From positions 1 to 5,899 of the forward strand of contig CALRCS010000045.1 in NCBI GenBank assembly GCA_943354625.1: a stretch of 5,899 nt of DNA, written 5' to 3'. The notes beneath the pieces were generated by a model. That model did not search any database and was not told the DNA's origin. It worked only from the letters and a program-made list of their open reading frames with translations. This document shows, piece by piece, positions 1-5,899 of this stretch. The first letter of the stretch is position 1, and each line of letters begins with the position of its first letter. Source of the stretch: Candidatus Nomurabacteria bacterium. Its GTDB lineage: Bacteria > Patescibacteriota > Minisyncoccia > Phycocordibacterales > PALSA-1337. The position numbers were made by a program, and so were the translations under genes.

Positions 1-1910
1 AGGGTATGAAAAAGCAGACCCTTTTTGGTGTAACAGGATCGGGAAAAACATTCGCTGTAGCGAATGTTATAGCTCAAAACAACAAGCCAACCCTAGTAAT
101 AGCCCATAATAAAACTCTGGCAGCCCAGCTCGCCCAAGAATACAGAGAGTTCTTTCCGAATAATGCAGTTCACTATTTTGTATCATACTATGACTATTAT
201 CAGCCAGAAGCCTACATGCCCGTAACTGATACATATATAGAGAAGGAAGCCATGATAAATGAGGAAATTGACCGTCTACGCCATGCATCGACACAGGCTC
301 TACTAACTCGAAAGGATGTTATTATCGTTGCATCAGTTTCTTGTATTTATGGATTGGGAAGTCCAGTTGAATATGAAAAGGAAAATACAAAAATATCAGT
401 TGGAATGGATTTTTCGAGAACAGATCTGATTCGTCGACTTATAGAAGTGCACTTCGAAAGAACAAATGCGGATATCAATGCTGGGCAATTTCGTGCACTC
501 GGGAATATGATTGAAATTATGCCTGTTAATGAACGTACGATATACCGTATTGAATACAATATGAGTACAATATCAAAAATAATTGAACTTGATCCAGTTA
601 CTATGGCTATTCGTGGGGAACATCAAGCAGTCTTTCTTTTTCCTGCAAAACATTTTATAAGTACCGATGAACAATCAAAAAAAGCATTTATTACAATAAA
701 AAAAGAATTGGAAATCCGTCTGAAGGAGCTTGAAAAAAACGGAAAGATGCTTGAGGCTGAGAGATTGAAGCGTAGAGTAAAGTACGATTTAGCTTTAATC
801 AAAGAAGTTGGGTACTGTAATGGAATCGAAAACTATTCTAGACATTTCTCTGGCAAGAAGCCCGGTGAGGCGCCTGACTCATTACTTGCATATTTTCCAC
901 ATAAAGCCGACGGTACCGCTGATTTTCTTACTGTAATAGATGAATCACATGTAACTGTTCCTCAAATTGGGGGAATGTACGCCGGTGATGCTTCTAGAAA
1001 AGATACCTTGATAGATTATGGCTTTCGTCTGCCATCTGCACGCGACAATCGCCCAATGAAATTTGATGAATTCGAGAAAGCGGTTGGACAAGTAATATAC
1101 ACAACTGCGACCCCAGGGAAATTTGAAAAAGAACACAGTGAACAAGTAGTTGAGCAAGTGATACGTCCTACAGGTCTCATAGATCCAGTAATAGATGTAA
1201 AACCAGTGACAAATCAGATTCATGACTTCATTGAAGAGGCAAAAATCGTAATTAAAAAAGGTGAACGAGCAATTGCAACAACATTAACAAAAAAGATGGC
1301 AGAAGATCTCAGTGAATTTTTAAAGGAAAAAGGCATTAAAGCTGAATATCTTCATAGTGACATAAAAACAATTGACCGTATTACTATTCTTACAGAGTTT
1401 AGAAAGGGGAAATTCGATGTCTTGGTCGGTGTAAACCTTCTTCGAGAGGGTCTTGACCTTCCTGAAGTCTCACTTATTGGTATCCTTGATGCTGATAAAG
1501 CCGGTTTTCTTCGCTCAGAGACATCACTTATTCAGATCATCGGCCGTGCAGCAAGAAATGTAAATGGAAGAGTAATTCTCTACGCTGACTTTATGAATGA
1601 TGCACTCAACTATGCAATAGGAGAAACAGAGCGTCGTCGCAAGATTCAGACGGATTACAATACGAAACATGGTATAACTCCTAAAACCATTATTAAAAAG
1701 ATACAAGATATCACAGATCAACTAAAAACTGAGCATGATAAAGCTGTAGATGAGCTGGTAAGGATTGATGAAAAGATGCTAAATGAGGATCCGGCTAGAT
1801 TGATGAAAATGAAGGAAAAAGAGATGAATGAAGCTGTAAAGGTGCTCGACTTTGAGACAGCCGCTATCATAAGAGATGAGATTGCTAGACTAAATAAAAA
1901 GATGCTATAA
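1..1910 (+). CDS. uvrB: UvrB, excinuclease ABC subunit B (5' end cut by window edge)
   Basis: UvrB is the helicase-like subunit that receives damaged DNA from UvrA, verifies the lesion by inserting a beta-hairpin between the strands, and recruits UvrC. Numbering here is from the ATG at position 6. Visible motifs are Walker A GVTGSGKT (residues 8-15), the beta-hairpin tyrosines in SYYDYYQPEAYMP (60-72), SVSCIYGLG (110-118), the Walker B/DEAH-type box DESH (312-315) followed by VTVPQIGGMY, helicase motif TTATPG (366-371, Thr where Ser is usual), LLREGLDLPEVSL (478-490), and IGRAARNVNG (512-521). The C-terminal UVR helical hairpin that binds UvrC occupies about 598-633. The ATG at 6 is not the true start. 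In UvrB about 38 residues precede the Walker A motif but only 7 do here, the reading frame is open to the window edge, and a Gly codon at 3-5 fits the usual G-K-Q-T-L context. About 31 residues are therefore missing and the full protein would be near 665 aa, normal for the family. It ends at TAA (1908-1910), 7 bases before the response regulator. Confidence 0.98.
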   Translation, partial: GMKKQTLFGVTGSGKTFAVANVIAQNNKPTLVIAHNKTLAAQLAQEYREFFPNNAVHYFVSYYDYYQPEAYMPVTDTYIEKEAMINEEIDRLRHASTQALLTRKDVIIVASVSCIYGLGSPVEYEKENTKISVGMDFSRTDLIRRLIEVHFERTNADINAGQFRALGNMIEIMPVNERTIYRIEYNMSTISKIIELDPVTMAIRGEHQAVFLFPAKHFISTDEQSKKAFITIKKELEIRLKELEKNGKMLEAERLKRRVKYDLALIKEVGYCNGIENYSRHFSGKKPGEAPDSLLAYFPHKADGTADFLTVIDESHVTVPQIGGMYAGDASRKDTLIDYGFRLPSARDNRPMKFDEFEKAVGQVIYTTATPGKFEKEHSEQVVEQVIRPTGLIDPVIDVKPVTNQIHDFIEEAKIVIKKGERAIATTLTKKMAEDLSEFLKEKGIKAEYLHSDIKTIDRITILTEFRKGKFDVLVGVNLLREGLDLPEVSLIGILDADKAGFLRSETSLIQIIGRAARNVNGRVILYADFMNDALNYAIGETERRRKIQTDYNTKHGITPKTIIKKIQDITDQLKTEHDKAVDELVRIDEKMLNEDPARLMKMKEKEMNEAVKVLDFETAAIIRDEIARLNKKML

Positions 1911-1911
1911 T
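1882..1911 (+). promoter_or_regulatory. Putative extended -10 promoter for the response regulator gene
   Basis: TGCTATAAT (1903-1911) is an exact match to the extended -10 consensus TGnTATAAT. TTGCTA (1882-1887) is a partial -35 (4 of 6 matches to TTGACA) at an 18-base spacing. The element overlaps the last codons and the stop of uvrB. A start site about 7 bases after the -10 would fall on or beside the A of the ATG at 1918, giving a leaderless mRNA. No Shine-Dalgarno motif is visible before that ATG, which is consistent. Bare TATAAT also occurs inside genes here (3756-3761, 5658-5663), so the support is the full extended motif plus its position. Confidence 0.45.
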
Positions 1912-1917
1912 TGGGTC

Positions 1918-2706
1918 ATGAAGGAAAAAATATTAATAGCTCTTAGTGATAAAGAATTAGCAAAAATTTTAGTTCAATATCTTTCTGAACTTGGTTACAA
2001 GATTGAGATTGTTCAAAATGGTAAGGATGTTATAAGTAGAATGAAAAGTTCCATGCCAGATTTGCTTTTAATTGACACTACTCTTCCTGATAAAAGTGGT
2101 TATGAAATATTGACTGAAAAAAGCTTTGACAGAGATATAACAAAAATACCTGTATTGATTGTTTCAAATTCCGGGGAACCAATCATCACGGCACAAATAC
2201 CTTCTACTCCTACAATAATCGATTATATTGTAAAGATCCATATCGAACCAGAAGATGTAGTAGAAAAGATTGAAAAAGTATTTGGAAGAGGCCCTATTAT
2301 TGAAACCAAGACTGTAAAGAGAACAGATACAGGTCACGGTAAGATTGTTCTATGGGTAGAAGATGATAAACTTCTAGGTACCATCTTATCAAAGAAGTTT
2401 GAAATGTCCGGATATACTTTATTTAAAGCCCGTAACAGTGATGAATTATTTGAATTACTAAAGACGACGATTCCAAATATTATTATTTTGGATATTATGT
2501 TGCCTGGAATGAGTGGACTGGAGATTTTGGAAAAAGTAAAAAAAGAAAATAAATTTAAAGCAATTCCTATAATGATGCTGTCTAATTTGGACAATCAAGA
2601 AGACATAAAAAAGGCAAAATCACTTGGAGCAAACAAATTCATGGTAAAAGCTACATCATCTCTCGACGAAATTATAGATGCTGTAGAAAAAGTCATAACT
2701 GGTTAA
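1918..2706 (+). CDS. Two-receiver (REC-REC) response regulator without output domain
   Basis: This 262-residue soluble protein has two CheY-like receiver domains and no DNA-binding or enzymatic output domain. REC1 (about 4-123) keeps the phospho-acceptor Asp53 in LLLIDTTLP, Ser83 and Lys106. Its N-terminal acidic pair is replaced (ILIALSD: Leu9, Ser10), and the stretch before Lys106 is proline-rich and atypical. REC2 (about 141-260) looks fully competent: acidic pair Glu148/Asp149 in LWVEDD, acceptor Asp192 in ILDIMLPGMSG, Ser222 and Lys244 (followed by Ala rather than the usual Pro). A short linker with several charged residues (about 124-140) joins them. The start is well supported because the first beta-strand begins at residue 4 and no in-frame start codon lies in the few codons upstream. 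It lies 7 bases after uvrB and 39 bases before uvrA. By family knowledge REC2 should be phosphorylated on Asp192 by a histidine kinase, but none is in the window. Output is probably through protein-protein contact. The link to DNA repair is inferred only from position. Confidence 0.93.
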   Translation: MKEKILIALSDKELAKILVQYLSELGYKIEIVQNGKDVISRMKSSMPDLLLIDTTLPDKSGYEILTEKSFDRDITKIPVLIVSNSGEPIITAQIPSTPTIIDYIVKIHIEPEDVVEKIEKVFGRGPIIETKTVKRTDTGHGKIVLWVEDDKLLGTILSKKFEMSGYTLFKARNSDELFELLKTTIPNIIILDIMLPGMSGLEILEKVKKENKFKAIPIMMLSNLDNQEDIKKAKSLGANKFMVKATSSLDEIIDAVEKVITG

Positions 2707-2709
2707 AAT

Positions 2710-2737
2710 TTGCCTTATATCTATAGATTGGTATAGT
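2710..2737 (+). promoter_or_regulatory. Putative extended -10 promoter for uvrA
   Basis: TGGTATAGT (2729-2737) matches the extended -10 consensus TGnTATAAT with one mismatch. TTGCCT (2710-2715) matches TTGACA at 4 of 6 positions with a 16-base spacer. The -10 ends 8 bases before the uvrA ATG at 2746, so the transcript would have almost no leader. No Shine-Dalgarno sequence is seen in the 39-base gap. The layout resembles that before the response regulator gene, which strengthens both calls, but the match is weaker and the gap is AT-rich. Confidence 0.33.
2721..2736 (+). repeat. Short TATAG repeats / small dyad over the uvrA -10 region
   Basis: TATAG occurs at 2722-2726 and 2732-2736, a direct repeat with a 10-base period. 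The same stretch can be read as an inverted repeat, CTATA (2721-2725) and TATAG (2732-2736) around a 6-base loop. Five A/T-rich pairs with no following T-tract make a poor terminator. A small operator overlapping the -10 is possible, but the repeats are short enough to arise by chance. Confidence 0.2.
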
Positions 2738-2745
2738 AAATAATT

Positions 2746-5313
2746 ATGTCAAAAAAAGAAGATATGATTATCGTAAGGGGGGCAAGAACACACAATTTAA
2801 AGAATATAAATGTGGAGATGCCTCGTAATAAGATGATAGCTATAACAGGGCTTTCTGGCTCTGGTAAGTCTTCGCTTGCATTTGATACCATTTTTGCAGA
2901 AGGTCAAAGACGCTATGTAGAGTCACTTTCCTCTTATGCACGTCAATTTCTCAAACAGATGCAAAAGCCTGATGTTGATGAGATAATAGGCCTTTCACCA
3001 GCTATTTCAATTGATCAGAAATCACGTTCAAATAATCCCCGTTCAACAGTAGCCACCATTACAGAAATATACGACTATTTACGTATTCTTTTTGCTCGTG
3101 TAGGAAGACCTCATTGTTTGACCTGTGATAGAGAGATTCATCGCATATCAAAAGAAGAAATTTTAGAGACCATCATCAAACAGGTTAGTACTCACAATAA
3201 AAGTGAAAAGACAATAATGGGTGTTGCACTGAATGAACAGAAAGTAAAAATATATGCACCAATCGTAGTTGGCCGAAAAGGAGAATACTATCAGTTACTT
3301 TATGATCTATTGGGAAAGGGTTACGATAGAGTAAAAATTGATGGTAAAGTTATGCGTCTTCGCGAACAAATTATTTTAGATAAAAATAAAAAGCATAATA
3401 TTGACGTTTTGGTTGATGAAATGTTTTTAAGTGAATTTAAATCTATTAAATCAGAGAATGCAAAAGAAAGACTGTCAGAGTCACTAGAAAAAGCTATTGA
3501 AGAGGCATCTGGGCTTATAAAGATAGAATTTCCAGATGAAGAAAAGCTAATGTCTGTAAAATTCATGTGCCCTTATGATGGTTTTTCATATCCTGAAATA
3601 GAACCTAGATTGTTTTCTTTTAACTCACCGTATGGGGCATGTACTGCGTGTAATGGTCTGGGTACAAAAGAATTTTTTAGTAATGAAACCTGTGAAGTGT
3701 GTAAAGGAGCCAGACTTAGACCTGAAGCATTAAACGTAAGAATAGATGGGATAAATATAATTGCAATTGTTGCAATGTCTATAGAAGAATCAAATAAATT
3801 TTTTGATAGTATCAAGCTTTCAGATACAGAAAAAGAAATTGCCAAAGTAATTCTTAGAGAAATTAGATCAAGACTTCAGTTTATGATAAATGTAGGTATT
3901 GAATACCTTACATTAGACCGACGTGCACATACTCTATCCGGTGGTGAGGCTCAACGCATACGCCTTGCTTCACAGCTCGGTTCTGGACTCGTTGGAGCTC
4001 TATATGTTCTAGATGAGCCTACAATAGGTCTACACCAAAGGGATAATGATCGCTTAATAAAGACTCTGACGAGTCTTCGTGATCTCGGCAATACCATCAT
4101 AGTAGTTGAACACGATGAGGATACAATGTTTTCATCAGATTATATTATAGATATAGGTCCAGGAGCAGGAATACACGGTGGTGAAGTTGTGGTATCAGGA
4201 TATCTTGATGACCTTTTGACTGCAAAAAAGAATACATCAGGATCATTGACTCTCGCGTACCTGCGCGGTGAGATGAAAATTGATATACCAGATACTCGTC
4301 GTGAACCAAAAGGAAAAATCTCTGTTAGAGGTGGAAATATTTTTAATATAAAAAATATGGATGCCGATATTTCCCTTAACTGCCTAAATGTCATCACTGG
4401 AGTCTCTGGTTCTGGAAAATCCTCATTTATGTATGAAATATTACATAGAAATCTCGAGGCAAGACTAGAGTTTAGAAAAAGAACAGCTCAAGTCTTTAAT
4501 TGTAAAAGCTTTACAGGAAGTGAATACCTTGGTCGAACTATTCTTATAGACCAGTCTGCCATCGGTCGTACTCCACGTTCAAATCCTATGACATATACAG
4601 GTGCATGGACACATGTTCGTGATTTGTTTGCAAATTCTGTAGAAGCTCGCGCTCATGGCTGGGGTCCAGGACGTTTCTCCTTTAACGTAAAAGGTGGCCG
4701 TTGTGAAGCATGTCAGGGAAATGGTGAAATAGCAGTTGAAATGCACTTTCTACCAACCGTATATGTTCCTTGTGAGGTCTGCAATGGAAAAAGATTTATG
4801 AAAGAGACATTGGACATTAAGTATAGGAGTAAAAATGTATATGAAATTCTTGAGATGACGGTTGAGGAAGGACTAAAATTCTTTGAGGATATTCCTGCTG
4901 TTTCTGATAGATTGCAGACACTACAAGAAGTGGGTCTTGGATATCTAAAGCTAGGCCAAAGTGCAACAACTCTATCAGGTGGTGAGGCTCAACGTGTGAA
5001 GATCTCTTCAGAGCTTTATCGAGCCCATTTACAAAAGACCATATATCTCTTGGACGAACCAACCGTTGGTCTTCATTATGAAGACGTGAAAAAACTAATA
5101 GAAATCCTTCAGAGACTTGTAGATAAAGGAAATACTGTAGTTGTAATTGAGCATAATCTTGACCTAATAAAATCAGCTGACTATGTTATAGATATAGGAC
5201 CAGATGGAGGAAATCGAGGTGGAAAAATCGTTGCAAAGGGTACACCGGAGGATGTAGCAAGGAATGAAAAGTCATATACTGGGCAATATTTAAAGAAGGT
5301 TTTGAAAAAATAA
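2746..5313 (+). CDS. uvrA: UvrA, excinuclease ABC subunit A (compact form lacking the insertion domain)
   Basis: UvrA is the dimeric, DNA-binding ABC ATPase that scans for lesions and loads UvrB. This copy has 855 residues against 940 in E. coli. ATPase I has Walker A GLSGSGKS (35-42), signature LSGGEAQR (397-404), Walker B YVLDEP (420-425) and the switch His in VVEHD (453-457). ATPase II has GVSGSGKS (552-559), LSGGEAQR (743-750), LLDEP (768-772) and IEHN (801-804). The UvrB-binding domain spans roughly 130-255 and looks slightly longer than usual. The C-terminal zinc module is intact: C653/C656 and C676/C679. The first signature-domain zinc module has C275, C299 and C302 but Asp278 where Cys is normal (CPYDG). 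Between NGLG (303-306) and the C316/C319 pair only 9 residues remain, where E. coli has about 120, so the insertion domain is absent without loss of frame. The ATG at 2746 is chosen; Met7 (2764) is an alternative that also leaves the conserved IIVRGARTHNLKN intact. The stop TAA directly abuts the uvrC ATG. Confidence 0.98.
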   Translation: MSKKEDMIIVRGARTHNLKNINVEMPRNKMIAITGLSGSGKSSLAFDTIFAEGQRRYVESLSSYARQFLKQMQKPDVDEIIGLSPAISIDQKSRSNNPRSTVATITEIYDYLRILFARVGRPHCLTCDREIHRISKEEILETIIKQVSTHNKSEKTIMGVALNEQKVKIYAPIVVGRKGEYYQLLYDLLGKGYDRVKIDGKVMRLREQIILDKNKKHNIDVLVDEMFLSEFKSIKSENAKERLSESLEKAIEEASGLIKIEFPDEEKLMSVKFMCPYDGFSYPEIEPRLFSFNSPYGACTACNGLGTKEFFSNETCEVCKGARLRPEALNVRIDGINIIAIVAMSIEESNKFFDSIKLSDTEKEIAKVILREIRSRLQFMINVGIEYLTLDRRAHTLSGGEAQRIRLASQLGSGLVGALYVLDEPTIGLHQRDNDRLIKTLTSLRDLGNTIIVVEHDEDTMFSSDYIIDIGPGAGIHGGEVVVSGYLDDLLTAKKNTSGSLTLAYLRGEMKIDIPDTRREPKGKISVRGGNIFNIKNMDADISLNCLNVITGVSGSGKSSFMYEILHRNLEARLEFRKRTAQVFNCKSFTGSEYLGRTILIDQSAIGRTPRSNPMTYTGAWTHVRDLFANSVEARAHGWGPGRFSFNVKGGRCEACQGNGEIAVEMHFLPTVYVPCEVCNGKRFMKETLDIKYRSKNVYEILEMTVEEGLKFFEDIPAVSDRLQTLQEVGLGYLKLGQSATTLSGGEAQRVKISSELYRAHLQKTIYLLDEPTVGLHYEDVKKLIEILQRLVDKGNTVVVIEHNLDLIKSADYVIDIGPDGGNRGGKIVAKGTPEDVARNEKSYTGQYLKKVLKK

Positions 5314-5899
5314 ATGAAAATCCAAGATTTTAAAAACCTCTTATTACCTGATGCTCCTGGTGTTTATTATTTTATTGATCAAAATAATCAGATATTATAT
5401 ATAGGACGAGCCACATCTCTTTTTGATCGTGTAAGAAGTTATTTTGGTAATGACCTAATAGCTACCAGAGGACTTTTACTCGTAGATATGATTTCGAAAG
5501 CACATACAGTGGAACACAAACAAACCGACTCTGTCCTCGAGGCCATTATCCTTGAATCAAATGAAATAAAGAAGCATCTTCCATATTTTAATACAAAAGA
5601 AAAAGACAATAAAAGTTATAACTTTGTAGTAATTTCTGAAGAAGAATTTCCAAGGGTTATAATTGTTCGTGAGAGGGAATTGGGAACACTAACATATAAA
5701 ATTAAATATCAATTTGGACCATATCCAATGGGATCGCTTTTAATTGAAGCTTTAAAGATAATTCGAAAAATATTTCCATTTAGAGACGAAAAAGCAAAAC
5801 TGAAGCATCAGGAATCATTTTATAGATCTATAGGTTTATCACCAGACACCAACTCGCCAGATGCAAAAAAAGAATATCAGAAAACTATTAGAAATATTG
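5314..5899 (+). CDS. uvrC: UvrC, excinuclease ABC subunit C, N-terminal part (3' end cut by window edge)
   Basis: UvrC makes both incisions around the lesion. The window holds 195 codons and runs off the edge, so the UvrB-binding UVR motif and the RNase H-like 5' nuclease are not visible. The N-terminal GIY-YIG nuclease (about 12-95), which makes the 3' cut, is clear: PGVYYF (15-20) and LYIGR (28-32), with Tyr18, Tyr29, Arg39, Tyr43, the metal-binding Glu81 and Asn93 in the expected places. Arg32 replaces the usual Lys of YVGK. FGPYP (134-138) and IRKIFPFRD (150-158) are typical of the middle region. After that, the four cysteines normally found are absent, and this 195-residue stretch contains no cysteine at all. 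The ATG follows the uvrA stop with no gap (TAA-ATG, 5311-5316), which indicates co-transcription and probable translational coupling. A weak AGAAGG (5294-5299) lies 14 bases upstream, farther than ideal for a ribosome binding site. The start fits the usual distance to the GVY motif. Confidence 0.96.
   Translation, partial: MKIQDFKNLLLPDAPGVYYFIDQNNQILYIGRATSLFDRVRSYFGNDLIATRGLLLVDMISKAHTVEHKQTDSVLEAIILESNEIKKHLPYFNTKEKDNKSYNFVVISEEEFPRVIIVRERELGTLTYKIKYQFGPYPMGSLLIEALKIIRKIFPFRDEKAKLKHQESFYRSIGLSPDTNSPDAKKEYQKTIRNI

Noticed and set aside
6..8. ATG at position 6 as the true start of uvrB
   Set aside because: Only 7 residues would precede Walker A where UvrB proteins have about 38, and the frame is open to the window edge. 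The gene begins before the window.
2707..2745. Rho-independent terminator between the regulator and uvrA
   Set aside because: The only dyad is five A/T-rich pairs with no T-tract after it, so it cannot be supported as a terminator.
3756..3761. TATAAT inside uvrA as an internal promoter
   Set aside because: It has no TG extension, no clear -35 and no gene start just downstream. Such hits are expected by chance in AT-rich DNA.
67..5062. Minus-strand open frames of about 65-92 codons lying inside uvrB, the regulator and uvrA
   Set aside because: They are shadows of strongly conserved plus-strand genes, show no recognisable motifs and have no start signals of their own.
2746..5313. ABC transporter ATPase identity for the twin-ATPase gene
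   Set aside because: The RGARTHNLKN start, zinc modules and RTPRSNP motif are specific to UvrA.
1..5899. Alternative genetic code with TGA read as glycine, known in some Patescibacteria
   Set aside because: No in-frame TGA occurs in the four genes, conserved glycines use GGN, and the three visible stops are TAA.
1..5899. A wholly new defence or mobile system
   Set aside because: All four genes are accounted for by known families. There are no integrase, transposase, toxin or phage genes, and no repeat arrays. The novelty lies in domain losses and gene arrangement.

Overview
The window is a nucleotide excision repair (NER) gene block. All genes are on the + strand and very tightly packed, in the order uvrB (5' end outside the window), a two-receiver response regulator, uvrA, and uvrC (3' end outside the window). 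No RNA gene, mobile element, CRISPR array or clear terminator is visible. The only non-coding DNA is 7 bases after uvrB (1911-1917) and 39 bases before uvrA (2707-2745).

Organism: the DNA is AT-rich, all three visible stop codons are TAA, and conserved glycines are encoded by GGN, so the standard bacterial code fits. Several details recall the Candidate Phyla Radiation (Patescibacteria, perhaps a Parcubacteria-like lineage): the UvrC middle region (IRKIFPFRD ... TIRNI), the LWVEDD start of the second receiver domain, and a compact UvrA. This assignment rests on remembered family sequence, not on a search, and is moderate in confidence.

How the genes work together: UvrA (ATP-dependent damage sensor) loads UvrB (helicase-like damage verifier), and UvrC then makes the dual incision. 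Three of the four NER functions are here; the UvrD-type helicase is not. The response regulator has two receiver domains and no output domain. Its insertion between uvrB and uvrA suggests signalling or protein-interaction control tied to repair, but its role is unproven.

The most notable points are: (1) UvrA appears to lack the whole insertion domain of its first signature domain and has Asp for one zinc-ligand Cys; (2) UvrC lacks all four cysteines normally found after the FGPY/FPFR region, the proposed Fe-S ligands; (3) the first receiver domain has lost its acidic pair but keeps the phospho-acceptor Asp; (4) extended -10 promoter-like elements lie directly before the start codons of the regulator and of uvrA, a geometry that predicts leaderless mRNAs.
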